A stretch of 64,000 bases of DNA from Amycolatopsis sp. A133. Its GTDB lineage: Bacteria > Actinomycetota > Actinomycetes > Mycobacteriales > Pseudonocardiaceae. The stretch's first letter is position 1, and every line of letters begins with the position of its first letter. This document shows, in pieces, positions 57,123-64,000 of this stretch. Location of the stretch: the NCBI RefSeq assembly GCF_031082405.1, contig NZ_JAVHJU010000067.1:124001-188000 (forward strand), given 5' to 3'. The position numbers and the translations under genes are program-made. The notes below the pieces were generated by a model. The model was given only the letters and a program-made list of their open reading frames with translations. It had not been told where the DNA came from and ran no database searches.

Positions 57123-58319
57123 TCACGAGTGGACGCCGCGGTGGTACTCGAGGAACTCGCGTCCGAGGTTGTGCGATTCCTCCACGGTCAACATCCCCGC
57201 CGGCTGCCCGTGGCGAACGATCGTTAGGTCCGGGGCGATGAAAATCGCCCCGCGGTCGAATTGCACGTGGCAGTTGGGGCAAAGGCAGAGCACGTTGGGC
57301 GCGAGGTCCGGGCCGTGGTGGAGACCACCCAGTGCCTTGATGTGCGCGCCTTCTGAGTACCCCGCGCCGTCGCCGACCACCAGGCGGGTACCGCAGATCT
57401 GACAGGTGTGGTCGTACATCTTCTTCACGTACTCGACAACGTCGGTCGAGCGGACAGTCCGTTGCGTCACGACCTGCTTGCGTTCGGGCTGTGCGTTGCC
57501 GAGCGGGGCCACAGCGTGGTGCTGTTCACCTGGCAACAAGACGTCTTGCCGGGCGAAGGTGACGTCCACACCCACGCTCATCTTCACCATGCGGAACCGA
57601 CAGATCTGGTGGCCGCCCTGGCCGGACACCATTGCCGCGTCGTCAACGCGAAACAGACCGTCGTAGCGGTAACCCGAATCGGGCGCGTGCGGCGACTTCC
57701 GATCCGCGCCGCGCACCACCCGAACTGGAGCACCGGTCAACCAGCTCGTTCGCAAGGCAGCGTTTCCCGGGGCTTCGAAGGTCTGATCCTCGACCTGCCG
57801 ACCACGGCTATCCCGACCTCCGTGGCCCGTGTACAACAACTCGTGTCCGTGATCATCGTCGTCCTCGTAACCACCTGACGACACGATCGACTCCGCCCCC
57901 GTTTTGCCGGTCCCGACGATGCCCGCTTGGAGCGCGCGGTGGACCCCGCTCGCCGCTACTTCAGCTCGGCTGGCGAACACCGCACCTTCCGGGTAACCGG
58001 GAATCTCACCAATGCCCTGCGCAGCGCCAGCGGCGGACATGATGTTGAGGTCTCGGAAGTCAAAGCCCAAGGCAGTCAACCGCGCTACGACCGTTTGCAA
58101 CCCGCCGCTGAACTCTGCCGCCGTGAGCGCTCGGCCTGTCGCGTACCCGTGCGACGCGCCTAGAAGTGCCTTCGAGTCGTATTGCTTGCCCTCGTAGAGC
58201 ACGACATACCGACGCGACTGACCGAAGCCGTACTTGCCGAGGAACGCTTCACGACCGAGGTCGTCGAACTCGGCGATGGCTTTGAGGACGTGCTCTTGGT
58301 CCACGTCGGCGAGGCTCAT
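57123..58319 (-). CDS. SRA-HNH modification-dependent (type IV) restriction endonuclease, ScoMcrA-like
   Basis: 398 aa. Residues 1-95 form a small N-terminal domain (LKAIAEFDDLGREAFLGKYG, YEGKQYDSKALLGASHG, LTALGFDF) of the kind that heads ScoMcrA. SRA domain about 100-250: GEIPGYPEGAVFASRAEVAA, GIVGTGKTGAESIVSSGGYE, DSGYRYDGLFRV. C-terminal HNH zinc finger about 300-375: CQICGTRLVVGDGAGYSEGA, HIKALGGLHHGPDLAPNVLC, LCPNCHVQFDRGAIFI, complete with Cys4 and the His/Asn residues. It should cut DNA carrying modified cytosine. ScoMcrA also has a sulfur-binding domain between head and SRA; there is no room for one here. Confidence 0.88.
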   Translation of the reverse strand: MSLADVDQEHVLKAIAEFDDLGREAFLGKYGFGQSRRYVVLYEGKQYDSKALLGASHGYATGRALTAAEFSGGLQTVVARLTALGFDFRDLNIMSAAGAAQGIGEIPGYPEGAVFASRAEVAASGVHRALQAGIVGTGKTGAESIVSSGGYEDDDDHGHELLYTGHGGRDSRGRQVEDQTFEAPGNAALRTSWLTGAPVRVVRGADRKSPHAPDSGYRYDGLFRVDDAAMVSGQGGHQICRFRMVKMSVGVDVTFARQDVLLPGEQHHAVAPLGNAQPERKQVVTQRTVRSTDVVEYVKKMYDHTCQICGTRLVVGDGAGYSEGAHIKALGGLHHGPDLAPNVLCLCPNCHVQFDRGAIFIAPDLTIVRHGQPAGMLTVEESHNLGREFLEYHRGVHS

Positions 58320-58372
58320 GGATCCACCCTAAAGGTGGACACCGACAGTTTGGTGTCACCAAGCTGCGACAG

Positions 58373-58927
58373 CTAGTCCACGGATGGCTTGGGGATGTCG
58401 AAGTAGCTGGAGAACCGTACCGCCGGTGCGTACTCGCCCTTCACCTTCACTCTCCCCGTCACGAACATCGCCGCTACCGCTGCGTTGCCCGTGGCCATCC
58501 GGATGAAGTCGTCCACCGACAGCGTGATCGTCGTGTCCGGAGTTCGGGACAGGTCCGGCGAAGACACGCACACCCCGTCCTCGATCACCGTCTGGAAACG
58601 GTCGTATCCGTCCTCGCCTGAACCCTCCGAAAAGCGCCAGGAAATCACACAATCCACGTGGCGTGCTCGGTCCGGTGAGAAGTGCTCCGACATTCTGCGA
58701 AATATCTCGTCCAAAAACACCGGACGCAGCTGCGGGTGGTCCGCGATCGCCTTCAGCTGCTCACGCGAAGCTCGGCGGACCACGTCCACCAGTACGTCCG
58801 TCGACAACGAGCTCAGCTCGATGCCCGCGCCGGCTTCGCCCAGCATGTGCACGGTTTCCAGGACCTGGGTGAACTGCGCGGGGGTCAGGTTGGCGATGAC
58901 CAGCTTCTCCGCGAACGCGTTCACCAC
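58373..58927 (-). CDS. SCP2 sterol-binding-domain protein (copy 2)
   Basis: 184 aa (GTG 58927; ATG 58984 possible). After a ~75-residue helical N-terminal part (VVRRASREQLKAIADHPQLR, VFLDEIFRRMSEHFSPDRAR), the C-terminal ~105 residues carry an SCP2-like fold: ISWRFSEGSGEDGYDRFQTV, TITLSVDDFIRMATGNAAVA, AMFVTGRVKVKGEYAPAVRF. SCP2 domains bind lipids or fatty acyl chains in a hydrophobic tunnel. Paralogue of the next gene, which lies 66 bp upstream on the same strand. Confidence 0.85.
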   Translation of the reverse strand: MVNAFAEKLVIANLTPAQFTQVLETVHMLGEAGAGIELSSLSTDVLVDVVRRASREQLKAIADHPQLRPVFLDEIFRRMSEHFSPDRARHVDCVISWRFSEGSGEDGYDRFQTVIEDGVCVSSPDLSRTPDTTITLSVDDFIRMATGNAAVAAMFVTGRVKVKGEYAPAVRFSSYFDIPKPSVD

Positions 58928-58993
58928 GTGGCCGCCGCGGGTACGATGGGGGCGGGGGAGGCGCCATTTTGCGTTTCGGGGCACGGGGCCGGA

Positions 58994-59650
58994 CTATACG
59001 GGGTGCGGCAGGTCGAAGAAACCGATCAAGCCGGCCGCGAACGCCAAGTCGCCTTTGACTTTGATTCTTCCCGTGACGAACAACACCGCCGGTGTTGCCT
59101 GGTGGGTGACGAGGCGGAAGAAGTCGGCCGGGGCGATTGTGATCGTCACCCGGGGGCGCCCTTTCAGCTCGCGGCTCACCGTGCACGCTCCGTGCGCGAT
59201 TGCCGTCTCGTAGCGGTCGAAGCCGCCTTCGCCGGTTCCGCCCGACAGGCGCCAGTGGACCACCGCGTGCAGGTCGCGGGCTCGGTCGGGGCGGATGTGC
59301 GCGCCCATGCGGGCGAAGATCTCGTCCAGCACTCGCTCGCGCAACGACCTGTCCGCGACGACGCTCTCCAGCTGCGCGCGCGACGCCGATGCCACCAGGG
59401 ACGCGAAGCGGGCCGGCTCGACCTTGCTCAGGTCGAACGCCGGGGCGCGCTCCGCCAGCCTCAGGAGCGCCTTCAACAGGCGGCGGAAGTCGTCCTTGCG
59501 GAGGTCGCCGGGGTCGAGATCGAGCTCGTTGACGTCGAGGGCGTGGGCCTCGGGGCTCAGCGGGTCGAGCCGCTCGAGTGCGTCGAGCAGCGCCGCCCCA
59601 CGGAGGTCCGCGATCCGATCGGCGCTGGTCATCCCGGCGTTTTCGGCCAT
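58994..59650 (-). CDS. SCP2 sterol-binding-domain protein (copy 1)
   Basis: 218 aa. N-terminal helical segments (LRGAALLDALERLDPLSPEA; RLLKALLRLAERAPAFDLSK) then the same layout as the downstream paralogue: RAQLESVVADRSLRERVLDE, IFARMGAHIRPDRARDLHAV, VTITIAPADFFRLVTHQATP, AVLFVTGRIKVKGDLAFAAG. Probably lipid carrier or sensor in fatty acid metabolism. ATG at 59650 has GAGAGGGG before it; a GTG two codons earlier is possible. The two palindromes of the TetR operator lie immediately upstream. Confidence 0.85.
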   Translation of the reverse strand: MAENAGMTSADRIADLRGAALLDALERLDPLSPEAHALDVNELDLDPGDLRKDDFRRLLKALLRLAERAPAFDLSKVEPARFASLVASASRAQLESVVADRSLRERVLDEIFARMGAHIRPDRARDLHAVVHWRLSGGTGEGGFDRYETAIAHGACTVSRELKGRPRVTITIAPADFFRLVTHQATPAVLFVTGRIKVKGDLAFAAGLIGFFDLPHPV

Positions 59651-59666
59651 GCTCACCCCTCTCAGG

Positions 59667-59696
59667 TTACTCGAGGGTAATACTACTTGCCAGTAG
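59667..59696. promoter_or_regulatory. Operator pair between the SCP2 operon and the TetR gene
   Basis: TTACT-CGAG-GGTAA (59667-59680) and CTACT-TGCC-AGTAG (59683-59696), starts 16 bp apart, in the divergent promoter region of the SCP2 genes and the TetR gene. Same YTAC-Y-N4-R-GTAR pattern as the etfD, fadE5 and fabG4/fadA2 sites. Arms 5 bp, one inner mismatch in the first. Confidence 0.7.
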
Positions 59697-59776
59697 GTAG
59701 GCGGGCAAGCGTGCCGAAATCACCCTCCCGGGTCGTCTCCCGGTACCGTCTCCGGGCAGCAACAAGGAGGTCGAGC

Positions 59777-60433
59777 GTGTCAGAGGAAGATCAGCGTCCG
59801 CCCGAACGGGCCAGGCGGCTGCCGCGTGCGGTGCGCGAGCGGCAGATCCTGGACGCGGCCGTCCAGGTCTTCTCGCGCCACGGCTACCACGCCGCGTCGA
59901 TGGACGAGATCTCCGACGTCGCCGGGGTCTCGAAGCCGATGATCTACACCTACCTCGGCTCCAAAGAGGACCTCTTCGGCGCGTGCATCCGCCGCGAGGC
60001 GACGCGCCTGCTCGAGGCCATCCAGGCCGGTGTGCAGCCCGACTTGCCACCCGACATGCAGCTCTGGCACGGCCTGCGGTCCTTCTACCGCTTCGTCGCC
60101 GAGTACCGCGAGTCGTGGACGGTCCTGCACCGCCAGGCCCTCACCGTCGGCGGGGCCTTCGCCGCGGAGATCACCGACATGCGGGCGCGCGCGATCCAGC
60201 TCGTCGCCGCGCTCGTGGTGTCCGCCGGCACCCGCAAGGGCGTCGGCGAGCAGGCCGAGTTCTCCGGCGAAGGCCTGGCCGCGTCCCTGGTCGGGGGAGC
60301 CGAGTCCCTGGCCGACTGGGCGCTCGACCACCCCGACATCTCCGACGGCGTCCTGGCCTCCTGGATGATGAACCTCGTCTGGCTGGGCTTCAACGACCTC
60401 ATCGAGGGCGCCGTCTGGAAGCCGTCAGAGTGA
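59777..60433 (+). CDS. TetR-family regulator, probable controller of fatty-acid oxidation
   Basis: 218 aa. AAGGAGG precedes a GTG at 59777. Helix-turn-helix: AVRERQILDAAVQVFSRHGY, HAASMDEISDVAGVSKPMIY, TYLGSKEDLFGACIRR. It resembles a mycobacterial TetR gene near the htdX-fabG4-fadA2-fadE5 region (from memory, Rv0238), the same partners as here. Divergent from the SCP2 operon, convergent (9-bp overlap) with htdX. The double palindrome at 59667-59696 suggests autoregulation, and similar sites suggest a regulon. Ligand probably an acyl-CoA. Confidence 0.85.
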   Translation: MSEEDQRPPERARRLPRAVRERQILDAAVQVFSRHGYHAASMDEISDVAGVSKPMIYTYLGSKEDLFGACIRREATRLLEAIQAGVQPDLPPDMQLWHGLRSFYRFVAEYRESWTVLHRQALTVGGAFAAEITDMRARAIQLVAALVVSAGTRKGVGEQAEFSGEGLAASLVGGAESLADWALDHPDISDGVLASWMMNLVWLGFNDLIEGAVWKPSE

Positions 60434-61264
60434 GCTGATCGTCCCCTCGATGTGCGGCTTCGACTTGCTCCACAGCTCGAAGGCCCAGCCGTCGTCCACC
60501 GACCACGACGTGAAGCCCACCTTCGCCGGCAGCAGCACCGGCTGCTTGAAGCGGACGTCCACCGTGAACGCCTCCGGCAGCCGGCCCTCGAACGCGGCCA
60601 GCGCGTGGGCCTTCGTCCACATGCCGTGGGCGATCGCCGCCGGGAAGCCGAACAGCCGCGCCGTCAGCGCGTGCAGGTGGATCGGGTTGCGGTCGCCCGA
60701 GACCTCCGCGTAGCGCCGCCCGATGTCGCCCGGGATCCGCCAGATCGCGTCCGGGGTCGGCGGCGCCAGCTGCTCTCGCCGCGAAGAGCCCGAGCCCGAG
60801 CCGCGTCGCAGGTACGTGCTGACGTCGGCCCAGACGAGGTGATCGCCGGCCCAAGCTTCGCTGATGACGTCGAACTGACGTCCCTTCTCGTGCGGACGCA
60901 GGTTCTCCGCCCGCACGCGCACGGTCAGCGGCTCGCCGACGCGCAGCGCGCGGTGCTGGGTGATCCGGTTCGCCACGTGGACCATGCCGAGCAGCGGGAA
61001 CGGGAAGCCCGGCTCGGTCATCAGCGCCATCTGCAGCGGGAAGGCCAGCATGTGCGGGTACGTCGCCGGCAGCTCGTCGCTCAGCCGGAAGCCGCACACC
61101 GTGTTGTACGCCGCCAGGTGGGCCGGGTCGACGACGACACCCGTGCGCACCAGCTCGGTGTCCGGCAGCGAAGAGCCGGACGGCTTCCGGATCACCCCGC
61201 CGAGCAGCGCCTTCGGGTACAGCGTCGCCAGGCTCGGCGTGCTGTCGAGTTCGCGGATCGCCAC
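60425..61264 (-). CDS. htdX: MaoC-like (3R)-hydroxyacyl dehydratase, HtdX type
   Basis: 279 aa, double hot-dog protein like mycobacterial HtdX (280 aa). The catalytic motif is in the C-terminal hot dog: YAEVSGDRNPIHLHALTARL followed by FGFPAAIAHGMWTKA (Asp-x-N-P-x-H, AHGM). N-terminal hot dog is degenerate (AYNTVCGFRLSDELPATYPH, LAFPLQMALMTE). Interconverts 3-hydroxyacyl and trans-2-enoyl thioesters. One base after fabG4: the pair forms an operon. Confidence 0.92.
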   Translation of the reverse strand: MAIRELDSTPSLATLYPKALLGGVIRKPSGSSLPDTELVRTGVVVDPAHLAAYNTVCGFRLSDELPATYPHMLAFPLQMALMTEPGFPFPLLGMVHVANRITQHRALRVGEPLTVRVRAENLRPHEKGRQFDVISEAWAGDHLVWADVSTYLRRGSGSGSSRREQLAPPTPDAIWRIPGDIGRRYAEVSGDRNPIHLHALTARLFGFPAAIAHGMWTKAHALAAFEGRLPEAFTVDVRFKQPVLLPAKVGFTSWSVDDGWAFELWSKSKPHIEGTISSL

Positions 61265-61265
61265 G

Positions 61266-62600
61266 TCACGCCCCCAGCAGGGCCTGGCCGCAGACGCGGA
61301 CCACGTTGCCGTTCACCGCGGCCGACGCCGGGTTCGCGTACCAGGCGATCGTCTCGGCGACGTCGACCGGCAGGCCGCCTTGGCCGAGGCTGGACAGCCG
61401 CCGCCCGGCTTCGCGGATGAACAGCGGCACCGCGGCCGTCATCTTGGTCTCGATGAACCCGGGTGCGACGGCGTTGATCGTGCCGCCGTACGCCGCCAGC
61501 TGCGGGGCGCCGACGTTCACCATGCCGATCACGCCCGCCTTCGACGTCGCGTAGTTCGTCTGGCCGACGTTGCCGGCAATGCCCGCGATCGACGAGACGC
61601 CGATGATGCGGCCGTTCTCGTTGAGCACCTTGTCGGCGAGGAGCTTGTCGTTCACCGCGAGCTGCGAGGCGAGGTTGACGGCGATCACCGAGTCCCACGC
61701 GCTCTCGCTCATGTTCCCGAGCGTCTTGTCGCGGGTGATGCCTGCGTTGTGCACGACGATGTCGACGCCGCCGTGGCGCTCCTTCAGGTACTCCGCGAGC
61801 TTCGCGGGCGCGCTCGGCGAAGTGATGTCGAGCTGCAGCGACGACCCGCCGACCTTGTTCGCCACCTTCGAGAGGTCACCGCCCTGGGCGGGGATGTCGA
61901 GCGCGACGACGTGCGCGCCGTCGCGGGCCAGCACCTCGGCGATCGCCGCGCCGATGCCGCGGGACGCGCCGGTGACCAGCGCGACCTTGCCGTCGAGGGG
62001 CTTCTCCCAGCTCGCGGGCGGAGAAGCCGTCTTGCCCTCGGTGCCGATCCGGATCACCTGCGCGTCGACGAACGCCGACTTCGCCGACAGCAGGAAGCGC
62101 AGCGTCGAGTCCGTGGCCTCTTCGGCGCCGTCGGCGACGTACACGAGCTGAGCGGTCGCGCCGCGCTTCAGCTCCTTGCCGACGGAACGGATGAAGCCCT
62201 CGAGGGCGCGCTGCGCGATCCGCTCGCGGCCCTCGACCTGCTCCGGCGGGGTGCCGAGCACGACGACCCGGCCGGACGGGCCGACGCTGCGGATCACCGG
62301 GTGGAAGAAGTCGTAGACCTCGCGCAGGCGCGCGGGGTCGGTGACGCCGGTGGCGTCGAACACCAGTGCCGCGTGCCGGTCGGCGGCCGTGGTGAGCACC
62401 TCGATGCCCGCGTCGGCGAGCTGGTCGCGCAGGGTCTTCTCCAGCCGTCCGCCGGGCGCGGCGCCGAGAAGTGCGGGACCCTCGAGGGCGGATTGGCCGG
62501 GCTGGTACCGGCGCAGCGTCGCGGGATTGGGCAAGCCGAGCTTCGGCACCACGAACTTCCCCACCGGGCTTTTCGTGAACTGCTGGTACCTGTCAGCCAT
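61266..62600 (-). CDS. fabG4: High-molecular-weight 3-oxoacyl reductase, FabG4 type
   Basis: 444 aa, the two-domain FabG4 layout. The N-terminal flavodoxin-like half has no complete Rossmann motif (QFTKSPVGKFVVPKLGLPNP opening). The C-terminal half is a normal SDR: ALVTGASRGIGAAIAEVLAR, VVHNAGITRDKTLGNMSES, IGVSSIAGIAGNVGQTNYAT, SKAGVIGM (Ser-Tyr-Lys), ending VNGNVVRVCGQALLGA. Reduces 3-oxoacyl-CoA with NADH. Shares its promoter region with the divergent fadA2 gene. Confidence 0.93.
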   Translation of the reverse strand: MADRYQQFTKSPVGKFVVPKLGLPNPATLRRYQPGQSALEGPALLGAAPGGRLEKTLRDQLADAGIEVLTTAADRHAALVFDATGVTDPARLREVYDFFHPVIRSVGPSGRVVVLGTPPEQVEGRERIAQRALEGFIRSVGKELKRGATAQLVYVADGAEEATDSTLRFLLSAKSAFVDAQVIRIGTEGKTASPPASWEKPLDGKVALVTGASRGIGAAIAEVLARDGAHVVALDIPAQGGDLSKVANKVGGSSLQLDITSPSAPAKLAEYLKERHGGVDIVVHNAGITRDKTLGNMSESAWDSVIAVNLASQLAVNDKLLADKVLNENGRIIGVSSIAGIAGNVGQTNYATSKAGVIGMVNVGAPQLAAYGGTINAVAPGFIETKMTAAVPLFIREAGRRLSSLGQGGLPVDVAETIAWYANPASAAVNGNVVRVCGQALLGA

Positions 62601-62637
62601 CGGATGCCTCCCGTGCAGTCTGCGTCACGTCGCAGTC

Positions 62638-62659
62638 TAACCTACTCGCTAGTAGGTTA
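62638..62659. promoter_or_regulatory. 22-bp palindromic operator between fabG4 and fadA2
   Basis: TAACCTACT-CGCT-AGTAGGTTA, perfect 9-bp arms, 37 bp before the fabG4 start and 35 bp before the fadA2 start. Its core is the YTAC-Y-N4-R-GTAR motif; the longest and most symmetric member of the set, so perhaps the strongest site. Confidence 0.75.
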
Positions 62660-62694
62660 CAGTGTGAGAGACACGACCAGAGAGGTGGAATGTC

Positions 62695-63999
62695 ATGCCG
62701 CCGAAGCTGCGACATTCAAAGCAGGCGCCAGCTGTACGCAAGGTCGCGATCATCGGGGGCAACCGGATCCCGTTCGCGCGGTCCAACGGTCCATACGCGA
62801 AGGCGTCGAACCAGGACATGTTCACCGCCGCGCTCGACGGCCTGGTCAGCCGCTTCTCACTGCAGGGCGAAGTGATCGGCGAGGTCGCCGCCGGCGCCGT
62901 GCTCAAGCACTCCAAGGACTTCAACCTGGCCCGCGAGAGCGTGCTGGGCAGCAAGCTTTCGCCGGCCACGCCCGCGTCCGACGTCCAGATGGCGTGCGGC
63001 ACCGGCCTGCAGGCGATCGTCAACGTCGCCAACAAGATCGCGCTCGGCCAGCTCGACTCGGCGATCGCCGGCGGCGTCGACACCACCAGCGACGCCCCGC
63101 TCGCCGTCAACGAGGACCTGCGCCAGATCCTCATCCAGCTCAACGCCGCCAAAACGCTCGGCGACCGGCTCAAGCTCGTCGCGAAGATCCGGCCCGGGCA
63201 CATCGTCCCGGCGATCCCGCGCAACGAGGAGCCGCGCACCGGCCTGTCGATGGGCGAGCACGCGGCGCTGACGGCGAAGGTCTGGGAGATCACCCGCGAG
63301 GCCCAGGACGAGCTGGCCGCGAGCAGCCACCAGAAGCTCGCCGCCGCCTACGACCGCGGGTTCTTCGACGACCTCGTGACGCCGTTCCTCAAGCTCGCGC
63401 GCGACCAGAATTTGCGCCCGGACTCGACCGCGGAGAAGCTCGCCAAGCTCAAGCCGGCCTTCGGCGGCCCGGACGGGACGATGACGGCGGGCAACTCGAC
63501 GCCGCTGACCGACGGCGCGTCGACGGTCCTGCTGGCCACCGACGAGTGGGCGAAGGCGCACAAGCTGCCGGTGCTGGCCTACCTGACGTTCTCGCAGACC
63601 GCGGCCGTCGACTACGTCCACGGCGACGAGGGCCTGCTGATGGCGCCGGCCTACGCCGTGCCGCGGATGCTCGCGCGCGCCGGGCTTTCGCTCCAGGACT
63701 TCGACTTCTACGAGATCCACGAGGCGTTCGCGTCGCAGGTGCTGGCCACGCTCAAGGCGTGGGAGGACCCGGCGTTCGCCAAGGAGAAGCTGGAGCTGGA
63801 CGCCCCGCTCGGGTCGATCGACCGGGCGAAGCTCAACGTCAACGGCTCGTCGCTGGCGGCCGGGCACCCGTTCGCCGCGACCGGCGGCCGGATCGTCGCG
63901 ACGCTGGCGAAGCTGCTGCACGAGAAGGGGTCCGGCCGCGGCCTGATCTCGATCTGCGCGGCCGGCGGCCAGGGTGTCACCGCGATCCTGGAGAAGTAA
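62695..63999 (+). CDS. fadA2: Acetyl-CoA acyltransferase (thiolase), FadA2 type
   Basis: 434 aa, complete with TAA at the last base of the window. Thiolase features: VAIIGGNRIPFARSNGPYAK, MACGTGLQAIVNVANKIALG (nucleophilic Cys near residue 101), FYEIHEAFASQVLATLKAW, LAAGHPFAATGGRIVATLA (GHP) and SICAAGGQGVTAILE (second Cys). Similar to mycobacterial FadA2/FadI. Cleaves 3-oxoacyl-CoA to acetyl-CoA and a shortened acyl-CoA. GAGAGGTGG precedes the ATG at 62695. Confidence 0.93.
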   Translation: MPPKLRHSKQAPAVRKVAIIGGNRIPFARSNGPYAKASNQDMFTAALDGLVSRFSLQGEVIGEVAAGAVLKHSKDFNLARESVLGSKLSPATPASDVQMACGTGLQAIVNVANKIALGQLDSAIAGGVDTTSDAPLAVNEDLRQILIQLNAAKTLGDRLKLVAKIRPGHIVPAIPRNEEPRTGLSMGEHAALTAKVWEITREAQDELAASSHQKLAAAYDRGFFDDLVTPFLKLARDQNLRPDSTAEKLAKLKPAFGGPDGTMTAGNSTPLTDGASTVLLATDEWAKAHKLPVLAYLTFSQTAAVDYVHGDEGLLMAPAYAVPRMLARAGLSLQDFDFYEIHEAFASQVLATLKAWEDPAFAKEKLELDAPLGSIDRAKLNVNGSSLAAGHPFAATGGRIVATLAKLLHEKGSGRGLISICAAGGQGVTAILEK

Positions 64000-64000
64000 C

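Overview
The window is high-GC actinobacterial chromosomal DNA. Gene content and style point to the Pseudonocardiales, most likely Amycolatopsis or a close relative (inference). Grounds: strong third-position G/C bias, many GTG starts, 4-bp ATGA/GTGA overlaps, DUF397/DUF5753 and DUF742 proteins, ECF42-DGPF, an F420-type nitroreductase, and an EtfD/FadE5/FadA2/FabG4/HtdX lipid set of mycobacterial type. No rRNA, CRISPR array or obvious secondary-metabolite cluster is visible; one tRNA-Gly(CCC) is present.

Layout. 1-11 kb: an XRE/DUF397 pair, a GNAT, an SMR efflux/TetR operon, the membrane Fe-S oxidoreductase EtfD, an orphan DUF742 protein, a CDF metal exporter, a secreted CAP protein, a MarR/FAD-monooxygenase divergon, dCTP deaminase and an MpaB-family protein. 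11.1-13.4 kb: a decayed integrative element in tRNA-Gly, bounded by a 46-bp direct repeat, with a truncated tyrosine integrase and one unknown membrane-anchored protein. 13.5-25 kb: a flippase-like protein, ECF42 sigma with its DGPF partner, a P450, an F420-type nitroreductase, a GNAT, secreted 5'-nucleotidase, alpha/beta hydrolase, Gfo/Idh/MocA (Gal80-like) oxidoreductase, VanZ and Mug glycosylase. 25-44 kb: a NarL regulator, FadE5 acyl-CoA dehydrogenase, an MFS/XRE divergon with a coupled leucine-rich-repeat protein, a VanW, GroES-like and NHLRC2-like cluster, a SUKH-like protein, a degenerate region with duplicated SOS-type promoters, a large beta-repeat membrane protein, and a polar amino-acid ABC importer. 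44-57 kb: a TetR/saccharopine-dehydrogenase-like divergon, an M20 dipeptidase, a complete branched-chain 2-oxoacid dehydrogenase E1a-E1b-E2 operon, a two-gene unknown module of different base composition, a TetR-ABC exporter operon, a pentapeptide membrane protein and FxsA. 57-64 kb: an SRA-HNH type IV restriction nuclease, two tandem SCP2-domain genes, a TetR regulator, and the HtdX-FabG4 / FadA2 beta-oxidation divergon running to the window end.

Most interesting reading: six 14-bp palindromes of one family (YTAC-Y-N4-R-GTAR) lie upstream of etfD, fadE5 (two), the SCP2/TetR divergon (two) and the fabG4/fadA2 divergon (extended there to a perfect 9+4+9 palindrome). They tie genes scattered over the window into one predicted fatty-acid-oxidation regulon, probably under the TetR protein at 59777-60433. 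Other accessory points are the tRNA-embedded element remnant, a ScoMcrA-like nuclease that seems to lack the sulfur-binding domain, an orphan PafBC-type SOS promoter repeat, and a novel two-gene membrane module at 50.4-52.3 kb.
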